DNA of 51,595 bases from Yokenella regensburgei ATCC 49455 (lineage in GTDB: Bacteria > Pseudomonadota > Gammaproteobacteria > Enterobacterales > Enterobacteriaceae). Made by a program: the position numbers and the translations under genes. The stretch is taken from contig NZ_JMPS01000037.1 of assembly GCF_000735455.1 (NCBI RefSeq), positions 1 through 51,595 on the forward strand. The letters are read 5' to 3'. The stretch's first letter is position 1; each line of letters starts with the position of its first letter. The notes under the pieces were generated by a model. It saw nothing but the letters and a program-made list of their open reading frames with translations, made no database searches and was not told where the DNA came from. Below, in pieces: positions 1-8,788 of this stretch.

Positions 1-129
1 TGCATCCGGGAGGATTACTCGGCTGCGCCTCACCCTTCGGGCCGTTGCCTACGCAACGTTATCTTCCCTGGTGCTATCGGTTATACCGTAGACCATGAAA
101 CAACAGCGCTACTGTTATCTCGGAGAAGA
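1..129 (-). repeat. rtT-like spacer repeat carrying a copy of a tRNA-Arg 3' end
   Basis: The first 16 bases repeat exactly the 3' part of the adjacent tRNA-Arg gene (tgcatccgggaggatt, also at 133-148), then diverge. The rest is a GC-rich, hairpin-prone spacer (for example cgttgcctacgcaacg at about 46-61). Spacers that repeat the tRNA 3' terminus are known from the E. coli tyrT locus (rtT repeats) and the argVYZQ cluster. I infer that this is one unit of such an array continuing to the left of the window. No complete tRNA is present here. Confidence 0.5.
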
Positions 130-206
130 TGGTGCATCCGGGAGGATTCGAACCTCCGACCGCTCGGTTCGTAGCCGAGTACTCTATCCAGCTGAGCTAC
201 GGATGC
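130..206 (-). tRNA. tRNA-Arg (anticodon ACG)
   Basis: The minus strand folds as a 77-nt tRNA: acceptor GCATCCG paired with CGGATGC, D-loop AGCTCAGCTGGATAGAG, anticodon loop CTACGAA giving ACG (read as ICG after deamination), T-arm GGTTCGAATCC, and an encoded CCA. It lies 4 nt downstream of tRNA-Ser in one transcription unit. It corresponds to the E. coli argV/argY/argZ/argQ family next to serV. Confidence 0.96.
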
Positions 207-210
207 AAAA

Positions 211-303
211 TGGCGGTGAGGCGGGGATTCGAACCCCGGATGCAGCTTTTGACCGCATACTCCCTTAGCAGGGGAGCGCCTTCAGCCTCTCGGCCACCTC
301 ACC
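211..303 (-). tRNA. serV: tRNA-Ser (anticodon GCT)
   Basis: This 93-nt class II tRNA on the minus strand has acceptor GGTGAGG paired with CCTCACC, a long variable arm, anticodon GCT in CTGCTAA, and an encoded CCA. It reads AGC/AGU serine codons. It is the first gene of the tRNA operon, with a stable-RNA-type promoter upstream at 365-392, and its position next to csrA matches E. coli serV. Confidence 0.96.
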
Positions 304-364
304 ACACGCCTCTTACGAGTGCTTCGAAGAACTTGTTTAAGCTCATCGTCGCTGCGTGGCGCAC

Positions 365-392
365 ATATTACTTTCTGGGACTTATAAGTCAA
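365..392 (-). promoter_or_regulatory. Sigma-70 promoter of the tRNA-Ser/tRNA-Arg operon
   Basis: On the minus strand, -35 TTGACT (387-392) and -10 TAATAT (365-370) are separated by 16 bp and followed by a GC-rich discriminator (GTGCGCC). This is the usual layout of growth-rate-controlled stable RNA promoters. The leader to the tRNA-Ser 5' end is about 55 nt. The rest of 304-590 shows no gene. Confidence 0.65.
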
Positions 393-557
393 ACAATTTT
401 TCCGAACCTTTTATCGTTTGCACACTTCACGCGCAATTAGCCTGCAAAAACGGCAAAAAGGGTGTTTTATCAACAGGCAAACGGCTTCAGCACTGAAGCA
501 GAGAAGTCACAAGCAAGGGGGAAAAGTGAAAAACAAAGGGGGGTGCTGCGAAAGATG

Positions 558-583
558 GCGCCTCACCGCAGCGGGTGAGACGC
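558..583 (-). terminator. Possible csrA terminator hairpin
   Basis: Just past the csrA stop the minus strand has an imperfect stem, CTCACC paired with GGTGAG and extended by GCG/CGC. No continuous U-run follows, so intrinsic termination is uncertain. Confidence 0.4.
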
Positions 584-590
584 GGGAACC

Positions 591-776
591 TTAGTAACTG
601 GACTGCTGGGATTTTTCAGCCTGGATACGCTGGTAGATTTCTTCACGATGGACAGAGACTTCTTTAGGTGCGTTTACGCCGATGCGTACCTGGTTACCCT
701 TCACCCCTAAAACTGTCACAGTGACCTCATCTCCAATCATGAGGGTCTCACCAACTCGACGAGTCAGAATCAGCAT
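591..776 (-). CDS. csrA: Carbon storage regulator CsrA
   Basis: This 61-residue protein matches the length and sequence of enterobacterial CsrA ([16 protein letters not shown] at the start). CsrA is a homodimeric RNA-binding protein that blocks or stabilises mRNAs at GGA motifs, repressing glycogen synthesis and biofilm formation and activating glycolysis and motility. The conserved N-terminal beta-strand (LILTRR) and the [10 protein letters not shown] segment that make up the RNA-binding surface are intact. The start is set by a strong AAGGAG Shine-Dalgarno a few bases upstream. It lies between alaS and tRNA-Ser as in E. coli. The 240-bp gap to alaS should contain its promoters, which I did not assign individually. 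Confidence 0.98.
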
Positions 777-967
777 TCTTTGCTCCTTGAAAGATTAAAA
801 GAGTCGGGTCTCTCTGTATCCCGGCATTATCCATCATATAACGCCAAAAAGTAAGCGATGACAAACACGTAAACGCGTAAGCAGTCACGGCATCACATTC
901 TGTTAAACGTAAGTTTAGCCGATATACACAATTTCAACCTGACTTTATCGTTAGCATTACCGCATTG

Positions 968-997
968 CAAAACGCCGTAACCCGGGGGTTATGGCGT
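968..997 (-). terminator. alaS intrinsic terminator
   Basis: Downstream of alaS the minus strand has the stem ACGCCATAACCC / GGTTACGGCGT followed by TTTT. The stem is GC-rich with a short loop and a U-run, and the position 20-50 nt after the alaS stop supports a real terminator. Confidence 0.7.
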
Positions 998-1016
998 CTG
1001 CAGGCGTTTATAGTTA

Positions 1017-3644
1017 TTACAGTTTTGCGCTTACCCAGTCTTTTACACTGGCCAGTGCAGCAGGAAGTGCAGAGGCGTCAGTACCACCGGCCTGAGCCAT
1101 GTCCGGACGTCCGCCACCTTTGCCGCCCACCTGTTGGGCGACCATACCAATCAGCTCCCCTGCTTTCACACGGTCAGTCACATCTTTCGACACACCAGCA
1201 ATCAGAGAAACCTTACCTTCAGCCGCAGTGCCCAGTACCACAATGGTAGAACCGAGCTGATTTTTTAGATCGTCAACCATGGTACGCAGCATCTTCGGCT
1301 CAACGCCACTCAGCTCGCTCACCAGCAGCTTCACGCCGTTGATATCGATAGCTTTACTGGAGAGGTTTGCACTCTCCTGCGCTGCAGCCTGGTCTTTCAT
1401 CTGCTGCAGCTCTTTTTCCAGCTGACGGCTGCGGTCCATGACGGCACGCACTTTGTCAGCCAGGTTATGGCTGTCGCCCTTCAGCAGCTGTGCGACTTCA
1501 CTCAGCAGCTCGCTGTCTGCATGTACGTTCGCCATCGCACCTTCGCCGGTAACGGCTTCAATACGACGAACGCCTGCAGCAGTACCAGATTCGGAAGTGA
1601 TGCGGAACAGGCCGATATCACCGGTACGGCTGGCGTGAGTACCGCCGCACAGCTCGGTGGAGAAGTCACCCATACTCAGTACGCGCACGTGGTCATCATA
1701 CTTCTCGCCGAACAGCGCCATCGCGCCCTTCGCCTTCGCCGCTTCCAGATCCATAACCTTGGTTTCGATAGGCAGGTTGCGACGGATCTGGGCATTGACC
1801 AGATCTTCAACCGCACGGATCTCTTCCGGCTTCATGGCTTCGAAATGGGAGAAATCAAAGCGCAGCGCTTTATCATTCACCAGCGAGCCTTTCTGTGCCA
1901 CATGCGTGCCCAGAACCTGGCGCAGCGCGGCATGCATCAAGTGCGTCGCAGAGTGGTTGAGGCGAATACGCGCACGACGCGCTTCATCAACGTCAGCCTG
2001 CACCGCGTCACCCACCTTCAGCGAACCGGTAGCCAGTTTCCCGAGGTGACCAATCGCCTGGCCGTATTTCTGCGTGTCGGTTACGGTGAATGCAAAGCCC
2101 GCGCCTTTCAGCTCGCCTTTGTCGCCCACCTGACCGCCAGATTCCGCATAGAACGGCGTTTGATCCAGTACGACAACCGCTTCCTGGCCCGCATTGACGC
2201 TATCAACCGCTTTGCCGTCGATAAACAGCGCTGTCACTTTGCCGTTCAGTTCCAGGTTATCGTAGCCTTTAAATTCAGAGGCTTCATCCACGCGGATCAT
2301 CGCGTTGTAGTCAGCGCCAAAACCGCTGGACTCGCGCGCACGGCGGCGCTGCTCTTCCATCGCGGCTTCAAAGCCAGCTTCGTCAACTTTGATGTTACGC
2401 TCGCGGCAAACGTCGGCGGTTAAATCCACCGGGAAGCCGTAGGTGTCGTACAGACGGAAAGCGGTTTCACCATCCAGCGTGTCGCCAGAAAGTTTTGCCA
2501 GCTCTTCGTCGAGCAGCGCCAGACCACGCTCAAGCGTACGAGCAAACTGCTCTTCTTCGGTTTTCAGCACCTGCTCAACCTGCGCCTGCTGACGTTTCAG
2601 TTCTTCGCCTGCAGCACCCATGACGTCAACCAGCGGACCAACCAGCTTGTAGAAGAAGGTGTCTTTCGCGCCCAGCATGTTGCCATGGCGAATGGCGCGA
2701 CGAATGATGCGACGCAGCACGTAGCCACGGCTTTCGTTGGATGGCATCACGCCGTCGGCAATCAGGAACGCACAGGAGCGGATATGGTCGGCGATAACGC
2801 GCAGCGACTTATTGCTGAGATCGGTCGCACCGGTCACCTTCGCTACCGCCTGAATCAGGGTGCGGAACAGATCGATGTCGTAGTTGGAGTTAACGTGCTG
2901 CAGTACCGCGGCGATACGCTCAAGGCCCATACCGGTATCCACGGAAGGCTTAGGCAGCGGTTCCATGGTGCCGTCGGCCTGACGGTTAAACTGCATGAAG
3001 ACGATATTCCAGATCTCAATGTAGCGATCGCCGTCTTCTTCCGGGCTTCCCGGAGGGCCACCCCAGATGTGGTCACCGTGATCGAAGAAGATCTCGGTGC
3101 ACGGACCGCACGGACCGGTGTCGCCCATCTGCCAGAAGTTATCAGAAGCATACGGCGCGCCTTTGTTGTCGCCGATGCGGATAATACGCTCACGCGGAAC
3201 GCCGACTTCATTCGCCCAAATTTCAAAGGCTTCGTCGTCGGTTTCGTAGACGGTCACCCACAGCTTATCTTTCGGCAGGTTGAACCAGTTTTCACCGGTT
3301 AACAGTTCCCACGCGTAGTTGATAGCATCGTGTTTGAAGTAGTCGCCGAAGCTGAAGTTACCCAGCATTTCGAAGAAGGTGTGGTGACGCGCGGTGTAGC
3401 CGACGTTTTCCAGGTCGTTGTGTTTACCACCCGCACGAACGCAACGCTGCGCGGTAGTCGCGCGAGAATAATTACGTTTGTCGAGACCAAGGAATACATC
3501 CTTGAACTGGTTCATCCCGGCGTTGGTAAACAGCAGGGTCGGGTCGTTATTCGGCACCAGGGAGCTGCTGGCAACTACCTGATGTCCCTTGCTATGGAAA
3601 AAATCGAGAAACGCCTGACGGATCTCAGCGGTGCTCTTGCTCAT
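1017..3644 (-). CDS. alaS: Alanyl-tRNA synthetase
   Basis: This 875-residue class II aminoacyl-tRNA synthetase charges tRNA-Ala with alanine in the cytoplasm; E. coli AlaS has 876 residues. The N-terminal catalytic core shows [18 protein letters not shown]. The central editing domain shows HSATHLMH and CGGTH, the His and Cys residues that bind zinc and remove mischarged serine or glycine. The C-Ala domain ends in the glycine-rich [14 protein letters not shown] segment. The start [12 protein letters not shown] matches the family. It lies 131 bp downstream of recX, with a likely promoter of its own in that gap and a terminator after it. Confidence 0.98.
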   Translation of the reverse strand: MSKSTAEIRQAFLDFFHSKGHQVVASSSLVPNNDPTLLFTNAGMNQFKDVFLGLDKRNYSRATTAQRCVRAGGKHNDLENVGYTARHHTFFEMLGNFSFGDYFKHDAINYAWELLTGENWFNLPKDKLWVTVYETDDEAFEIWANEVGVPRERIIRIGDNKGAPYASDNFWQMGDTGPCGPCTEIFFDHGDHIWGGPPGSPEEDGDRYIEIWNIVFMQFNRQADGTMEPLPKPSVDTGMGLERIAAVLQHVNSNYDIDLFRTLIQAVAKVTGATDLSNKSLRVIADHIRSCAFLIADGVMPSNESRGYVLRRIIRRAIRHGNMLGAKDTFFYKLVGPLVDVMGAAGEELKRQQAQVEQVLKTEEEQFARTLERGLALLDEELAKLSGDTLDGETAFRLYDTYGFPVDLTADVCRERNIKVDEAGFEAAMEEQRRRARESSGFGADYNAMIRVDEASEFKGYDNLELNGKVTALFIDGKAVDSVNAGQEAVVVLDQTPFYAESGGQVGDKGELKGAGFAFTVTDTQKYGQAIGHLGKLATGSLKVGDAVQADVDEARRARIRLNHSATHLMHAALRQVLGTHVAQKGSLVNDKALRFDFSHFEAMKPEEIRAVEDLVNAQIRRNLPIETKVMDLEAAKAKGAMALFGEKYDDHVRVLSMGDFSTELCGGTHASRTGDIGLFRITSESGTAAGVRRIEAVTGEGAMANVHADSELLSEVAQLLKGDSHNLADKVRAVMDRSRQLEKELQQMKDQAAAQESANLSSKAIDINGVKLLVSELSGVEPKMLRTMVDDLKNQLGSTIVVLGTAAEGKVSLIAGVSKDVTDRVKAGELIGMVAQQVGGKGGGRPDMAQAGGTDASALPAALASVKDWVSAKL

Positions 3645-3694
3645 AATTATCCTGAAATCAAGCTAACGAATTGTCGCAGGTGGCGAGTGACGAT

Positions 3695-3723
3695 TTATAA
3701 CCGTGTCGGCTACCTGACGGAAA
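3695..3723 (-). promoter_or_regulatory. Putative alaS promoter
   Basis: In the recX-alaS gap the minus strand shows TTTCCG (3718-3723) and TTATAA (3695-3700) with 17-bp spacing, about 50 bp ahead of the alaS ATG. The -10 is good and the -35 is weak. AlaRS autorepresses at its promoter in E. coli, but I cannot define an operator here. Confidence 0.4.
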
Positions 3724-3775
3724 AAGTGGGAATAAGATAAGTTTTCTTTAAAGGGAAGTAAAATCCCCGATGGGG

Positions 3776-4276
3776 TCAATCTGTAAAATTTCGCCAGATC
3801 TCCTGGATATCTTCCATCAGATACCCACGATAAAGTAAAAAACGCTGCACTTTCACTTTGTCCGCGAAGGCGGTCGGCAGCGGCTCGCCATATTTACGCA
3901 GCGCTTGTTCACGAGCAATATCCACCCAATCAATTTCGCATTCGCGCATCGCTAACTCGCTCATTTCGCGAGAGATACCTTTCTGATTCAGCTCCTGACG
4001 GATACGCGCCGGGCCATAACCTTTGCGGCTACGGCTTTGAATAAACTGGCGAACAAAGCGGGAGTCGTCGAGATAATGGTTCTCCGCACACCATGCGATA
4101 ACTTTTTCGACATCTTCCGGCAAGGCGTCAACGACTTGCGGACCATTCTTAGTCATCACCGGAGCCGCAAGTTTGCGCCGTAGCTCCTGCTCGCTGTGAT
4201 CGCGCATCGCCAGAATACGGATGGCGCGATCCAGTAATCGGGCGTAGGCGGAGCGGCGTGGGGACGTTTCAGACAT
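3776..4276 (-). CDS. recX: RecA regulatory protein RecX
   Basis: This 166-residue RecX caps and shortens RecA filaments and so limits recombination and the SOS response. The start is placed at [16 protein letters not shown], giving the same length as E. coli RecX; an upstream in-frame ATG would lie inside the recA terminator hairpin and was rejected. Conserved segments include [38 protein letters not shown] and the C-terminal [16 protein letters not shown], all within the tandem three-helix repeats of the family. It follows recA by 82 bp and is probably expressed by read-through of the recA terminator. Confidence 0.96.
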   Translation of the reverse strand: MSETSPRRSAYARLLDRAIRILAMRDHSEQELRRKLAAPVMTKNGPQVVDALPEDVEKVIAWCAENHYLDDSRFVRQFIQSRSRKGYGPARIRQELNQKGISREMSELAMRECEIDWVDIAREQALRKYGEPLPTAFADKVKVQRFLLYRGYLMEDIQEIWRNFTD

Positions 4277-4291
4277 AAAAAACCTGCAGAT

Positions 4292-4324
4292 AAAAAAACA
4301 AAAGGGCTGCATCAGCAGCCCTTT
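4292..4324 (-). terminator. recA-recX attenuating terminator
   Basis: The minus strand has a 10-bp stem, AAAGGGCTGC paired with GCAGCCCTTT around a TGAT loop, followed by TTTTGTTTTTTT. This is a strong intrinsic terminator between recA and recX. In E. coli, partial read-through at this point keeps RecX far below RecA. Confidence 0.85.
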
Positions 4325-4358
4325 CCGGTTAGCACAACATTAGCAGAAATCGTCGTTA

Positions 4359-5447
<1,089 letters not shown>

Positions 5448-5470
5448 TTAAATTCTGTGTCGATGCAGCA

Positions 5471-5498
5471 ATTATACTGTATGGTCATACAGTATCAA
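5471..5498 (-). promoter_or_regulatory. recA sigma-70 promoter
   Basis: The minus strand shows -35 TTGATA (5493-5498) and -10 TATAAT (5471-5476) with 16-bp spacing, the same arrangement as E. coli recA. The -35 hexamer overlaps the last codons of pncC. Confidence 0.9.
5475..5494 (-). promoter_or_regulatory. LexA (SOS) box of recA
   Basis: TACTGTATGGTCATACAGTA contains CTGT-N8-ACAG, a perfect LexA core. It fills the spacer between the recA -35 and -10, so LexA binding would occlude RNA polymerase. Confidence 0.93.
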
Positions 5499-5992
5499 GT
5501 ATTTTGTAGAAATTGTTGCCAGAGGGTTTGCAGGGCATAGGCGGTGGCCTGACGGCGCACGGATTCGCGGTCGCCAATGAAGCATTCACAGGCGGTAATA
5601 CCCTGCCCGTTCGCGCTGGCAAAACCGAACCAGACGGTGCCGACGGGTTTTTCCGCGCTGCCGCCGTCAGGCCCGGCGATGCCGCTTACGGAAACCGCGT
5701 AGGTGGCACGAGCCGCGCGCAACGCGCCGATTGCCATTTCAACCACCACCGGTTCACTAACGGCACCGTGCTGTTCGAGCGTCACACCGCGCACGCCAAT
5801 CATCTGCTCTTTCGCTTCGTTACTGTAGGTGACAAAACCGCGTTCAAACCACGCCGAACTGCCGGCAACGTCGGTAATGGCTTTCGCTATCCAGCCGCCG
5901 GTACAGGACTCTGCGGTCGTCATTGTGGCGCCACGCGCCAGTAACGCCTGCCCCACCAGCTCGCTCAGTTGCATCAATTCAGGATCGGACAT
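5495..5992 (-). CDS. pncC: Nicotinamide-nucleotide amidohydrolase PncC
   Basis: This 165-residue single-domain CinA-C family enzyme deamidates NMN to nicotinate mononucleotide in the pyridine nucleotide cycle; it is the E. coli ygaD product and has the same length. The conserved TTAESCTGGW motif with the catalytic serine lies near residue 29. SGIAGPDGGS and KPVGTVWFGF form the rest of the active site. The gene overlaps the -35 element of the recA promoter, as in E. coli. Confidence 0.95.
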   Translation of the reverse strand: MSDPELMQLSELVGQALLARGATMTTAESCTGGWIAKAITDVAGSSAWFERGFVTYSNEAKEQMIGVRGVTLEQHGAVSEPVVVEMAIGALRAARATYAVSVSGIAGPDGGSAEKPVGTVWFGFASANGQGITACECFIGDRESVRRQATAYALQTLWQQFLQNT

Positions 5993-6086
5993 TTGCCACT
6001 CCGTTCAATCAGTAAAGAGGTGCATCAAGATACCACTTTCCCTCAGAAGATGGGGACGACATCACGATTTTACGAGGGCGATTCAG

Positions 6087-6120
6087 AAAAAACGAAAAAC
6101 GCCCCGGCGGCTGCCAGGGC
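6087..6120 (-). terminator. Terminator of the zinc-type ABC operon
   Basis: After the binding-protein gene the minus strand shows the stem GCCCTGGC / GCCGGGGC followed by GTTTTTCGTTTTTT. It is a strong intrinsic terminator that separates the operon from pncC. Confidence 0.8.
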
Positions 6121-6127
6121 GGGAGGG

Positions 6128-7009
6128 TTATTTCATGCTGTTAGCAATGAGCTCAACGTTATGGCGCAGCATTTTCACGTAGCTATCCGCTACGCCGCCG
6201 GGTTTAGAAAGCGCTTCCGGATACAGCTCACCGCCAGGCGCTGCCCCGGTTGCGGAAGCAATCTGTTTCACCAGACGCGGATCGAGCTGATTTTCCATAA
6301 ACCAGGTATGAATGTGGTCCGTCTTCATCTGATCGATAAGTGCCGCAACGTCCGCCGCGCTGGCTTCGCTTTCGGAAGACAACCCCTGCGGCGCCAGGAA
6401 AGTCACGTCATACGCCCGGCCAAAATATCCGAAGGCATCATGGCTGGTCAGCACTTTGCGCTTCGCTTCCGGGATATTACTGAAGCGGCTTTTCGCCCAG
6501 CTATCAATCTTCTTAAGTTCAACAATATACTGCGTGCCGCGTGCCGTAATTGCCGCTTCGTCCTGAGGGTCGGCTTTAACCAGCCCGTCCATAATATTTC
6601 TGGCATACAGTGCACCGTTAGCCGCGCTATTCCAGGCGTGGGGATCGGTCACGGTTTTGCCATCTTCATTAAGCGCATGCGTCTGCACCCCCTGAGAGGC
6701 CACCACGAGCTGTCCTTTGAAGCCGGAAGCCTTCACCAGCCTGTCGAGCCAGCCTTCAAGCCCCAGTCCGTTCACCACCACCACGTCAGCCTTGCCCAGC
6801 ATCGCGCTGTCCTTTGGCGAAGGCTCATAGGTATGCGGGTCACCATCCGGCCCCACCAGGGTAGTGACATTGACGTTATCGCCACCCACCTGTTTCGCCA
6901 TATCCCCCAGCACCGAGAAGCTGGCAACCACGTTCAGTGTTTTCGCCATCGCCCCCTGCGCCATCACGCTCAATGCCAGCGCCAGAGCAATCCCCATACG
7001 TTTCGTCAT
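6128..7009 (-). CDS. Zinc/manganese-type ABC transporter periplasmic binding protein
   Basis: This 293-residue protein belongs to the ZnuA/PsaA-type (cluster A-I) metal-binding family. The start MTKRMG is chosen because it follows AAGGGGAAAACG and gives a typical signal peptide (cleavage after ...GAMA, about residue 22); the longer reading frame has no such features. Candidate metal ligands are His59 (GDPHTYEPS), His124 (TDPHAW) and His190 (SHDAFGYF); three histidines resemble zinc rather than manganese binders. Unlike E. coli ZnuA it has no His-rich loop before the second ligand. It is the last gene of the operon, 10 bp after the permease gene. A Zur-like box upstream of the operon supports zinc. 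Manganese or iron remains possible. Confidence 0.85.
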   Translation of the reverse strand: MTKRMGIALALALSVMAQGAMAKTLNVVASFSVLGDMAKQVGGDNVNVTTLVGPDGDPHTYEPSPKDSAMLGKADVVVVNGLGLEGWLDRLVKASGFKGQLVVASQGVQTHALNEDGKTVTDPHAWNSAANGALYARNIMDGLVKADPQDEAAITARGTQYIVELKKIDSWAKSRFSNIPEAKRKVLTSHDAFGYFGRAYDVTFLAPQGLSSESEASAADVAALIDQMKTDHIHTWFMENQLDPRLVKQIASATGAAPGGELYPEALSKPGGVADSYVKMLRHNVELIANSMK

Positions 7010-7019
7010 CGTTTTCCCC

Positions 7020-7880
7020 TTAAAAGAACGCCCGCAGACTGACGGCCAGCCTGCTGCGTGTGCCAAAAAACACTGAAATGAAAAAGAAAATACTGGCAGT
7101 CAGTACAATCGCTGGCCCTGCCGGTAGGCTTGCCGACCACGACAGGCTGAGCCCCATCCAGGCGCAGAACGCCCCGCTCAGCGACGAGAGCAGCAGCAGC
7201 CCCGGCAGCGTGTGCGTCCAGCACCGGGCCGCCACGGCGGGCAGCATCATGACCCCCACCGCCATCAGGGTGCCGAGCACCTGGAACCCAGCCACCAGGT
7301 TCAGCACCAGCAGTGCCAGAAACAATCCGTGGATAAGCGCAGGCAGACGCGGCGCATTCACCTGCAGCCAGGCGCTGTCAAACGCCTCGCTGACCAACGC
7401 CCGGTAGAAAATCGCCATGCACAACAAAGTAATAGTGGCAACGCCTGCTACAAACAGCGCCGCATCGCGGTCAACCGCCAGAATGGAGCCAAACAGCAGA
7501 TGCAGCAGATCGACGCTTGAGCCACGAAGCGATACCAGGGTAACGCCAAGCGCCAGCGATCCGAGATAAAACCCGGCAAAGCTGGCGTCTTCTTTCAAGG
7601 GTGTCCGACGGCTGACCCAGCCTGCCACCAGCGCCACGGCGATCCCGGCAACGAATCCACCGAGCGTCATCGCCATCAACGACATCCCGTTCAGCAGATA
7701 CCCCACCGCCACGCCGGGTAAAATGGCATGCGACAGCGCATCCCCCATCAGGCTCATGCGCCGCAGCAGCAAAAATGCGCCCAGCATGGTGGTACTGACC
7801 GACAGCGCGAGACACACCACCAGCGCACGGCGCATGAAGCCGTATTCGATAAACGGCTGGAAAAAGAGATGCCAGATCAT
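7020..7880 (-). CDS. Metal ABC transporter permease (ZnuB family)
   Basis: This 286-residue integral membrane protein has roughly eight hydrophobic segments and belongs to the ABC-3 permease family that moves Zn, Mn or Fe across the inner membrane. The conserved segment DALSHAILPGVAVGYLL near residues 50-70 is characteristic, as is the internal GTLMAVGVMMLPAVAAR. The start codon overlaps the stop of the upstream ATPase gene (ATGA), indicating translational coupling. The substrate is inferred from the binding protein and the upstream Zur-like box. Confidence 0.88.
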   Translation of the reverse strand: MIWHLFFQPFIEYGFMRRALVVCLALSVSTTMLGAFLLLRRMSLMGDALSHAILPGVAVGYLLNGMSLMAMTLGGFVAGIAVALVAGWVSRRTPLKEDASFAGFYLGSLALGVTLVSLRGSSVDLLHLLFGSILAVDRDAALFVAGVATITLLCMAIFYRALVSEAFDSAWLQVNAPRLPALIHGLFLALLVLNLVAGFQVLGTLMAVGVMMLPAVAARCWTHTLPGLLLLSSLSGAFCAWMGLSLSWSASLPAGPAIVLTASIFFFISVFFGTRSRLAVSLRAFF

Positions 7881-8554
7881 GCCGCCCCCGCCGAGGTAAA
7901 TGCCGCGAGCACGGTCGCGGTGTTATCCCAGTGACACCCTTCCTGCCCGAGCCACAGCGTTTCCGGGAAATGGCGCGCTACCCGCTGGTTATCATGCAGC
8001 ACCGCCAGCACGGTTTGCCCCTGACGATGCATATCGAGGATCAGCGACATCAGCACGCGCGAGGTGGCTTCATCCACCCCGGTGAAGGGTTCATCGAGCA
8101 TCACCAGCGGAGCCTGCTGCACCATCACGCGGGCAAAGAGCATGCGCTGAAACTGGCCACCGGAGAGCGATTCGATCGGTGTTTTGCCAAGCTCAGCCAG
8201 CCCCACTCTTTCCAGCGCCGCATCGATGCGTTTGCGGACATCGCCACGCAGGCCCCGCAGCAGCGATACGCGCGGCCAGGCGCCCTGGCTTACCACATCA
8301 TGAACGGTCAGTGGAAACTGTGATTCCAGCGAATGCCGCTGCGCCAGCCAGCCGACTACCGGACGCGATATTGCCCAGCTCAGCGTGCCGCTCACCGGCG
8401 GCAGAAACCCCGCCAGCGTTTTCAGCAGCGTAGATTTCCCGCAGCCGTTTAGGCCCACAATGGCCGTCAGGCTACCGGTTTCAATAACGCCGCTTAGCGC
8501 AGGGGTGATAGCGCGACCGTCGTAGCCCGCCACCAGGTTATCGAGCGTAATCAT
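7877..8554 (-). CDS. Metal ABC transporter ATP-binding protein (ZnuC family)
   Basis: This 225-residue ATPase begins at MITLDNLVAGYDG; the upstream extension of the reading frame covers another small gene in a different frame. Walker A is GLNGCGKST, the signature motif is SLSGGQFQRM and Walker B is APLVMLDEPFTGVDE, with the H-loop in LAVLHDN. It energises the adjacent permease. The start codon overlaps the stop of the 35-residue upstream peptide gene by the ATGA arrangement, and its own stop overlaps the permease start in the same way. Confidence 0.9.
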   Translation of the reverse strand: MITLDNLVAGYDGRAITPALSGVIETGSLTAIVGLNGCGKSTLLKTLAGFLPPVSGTLSWAISRPVVGWLAQRHSLESQFPLTVHDVVSQGAWPRVSLLRGLRGDVRKRIDAALERVGLAELGKTPIESLSGGQFQRMLFARVMVQQAPLVMLDEPFTGVDEATSRVLMSLILDMHRQGQTVLAVLHDNQRVARHFPETLWLGQEGCHWDNTATVLAAFTSAGAA

Positions 8555-8658
8555 GGTAGCGATACCGCCCAGAAAATGGCGAGCCACAGCAGCAACAGCA
8601 ACAACACAGCAAAGGCGAGCCTGGCGAGACCAGAGGAAGTAAACAGGGAAAATGACAT
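8551..8658 (-). CDS. Small single-pass membrane peptide leading the metal ABC operon
   Basis: This 35-codon frame encodes MSFSLFTSSGLARLAF followed by a run of leucines with WLAIFW and a short tail VSLP, so one clear transmembrane segment covers roughly residues 11-32. A GAGGG Shine-Dalgarno lies 6-7 nt before the ATG. Its stop overlaps the ATPase start codon by ATGA, the same coupling used further down the operon. A Zur-like box and promoter lie directly upstream. I do not recognise a family. It may be a small transporter accessory protein or a leader whose translation drives ATPase expression. Confidence 0.6.
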   Translation of the reverse strand: MSFSLFTSSGLARLAFAVLLLLLLWLAIFWAVSLP

Positions 8659-8674
8659 CGGAAACCCTCAAATA

Positions 8675-8689
8675 CGTTATAACATAACA
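8675..8689 (-). promoter_or_regulatory. Zur-type operator
   Basis: The minus strand reads TGTTATGTTATAACG, matching the gammaproteobacterial Zur consensus (TGTTATAATATAACA) at 12 of 15 positions, including both TGTTAT and TATAAC half-sites. It overlaps the -10 of the predicted promoter. This predicts repression under zinc sufficiency. Confidence 0.65.
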
Positions 8690-8715
8690 GTATCGGGATA
8701 ATCAGAAAATGTAAA
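8687..8715 (-). promoter_or_regulatory. Promoter of the zinc-type ABC operon
   Basis: The minus strand has -35 TTTACA (8710-8715) and -10 TACTGT (8687-8692) with 17-bp spacing. The -10 overlaps the Zur-like box and the start codon of the small peptide lies about 30 bp downstream. Confidence 0.5.
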
Positions 8716-8754
8716 TCAATGTCAGGCGGGGAGAATGCGACGAAATGTTTCAGA

Positions 8755-8781
8755 AGCCCTTCCCACCGTGCAGGAAGGGCT
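8755..8781 (-). terminator. Hairpin after mltB
   Basis: A perfect 9-bp stem, AGCCCTTCC paired with GGAAGGGCT, has a 9-nt loop and lies just downstream of the mltB stop. There is no strong U-run on the minus strand (TCTG follows), so it may act as a 3' stabilising hairpin or a weak terminator. Confidence 0.5.
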
Positions 8782-8788
8782 GAGGAGC

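Noticed and set aside
1467-2423. A 318-codon open frame antisense to alaS
   Set aside because: It lies wholly inside alaS on the opposite strand, has a composition dictated by alaS codons, no ribosome site and no recognisable domain.
3776-4312. Longer recX start at 4312
   Set aside because: The added 12 residues ([12 protein letters not shown]) are encoded by the recA terminator hairpin and U-run; the start at 4276 gives the family length.
7877-8671. Longer ATPase start at 8671
   Set aside because: The extra N-terminus is the wrong-frame reading of the small membrane peptide gene; the start at 8554 is coupled by ATGA and gives the normal ABC N-terminus.
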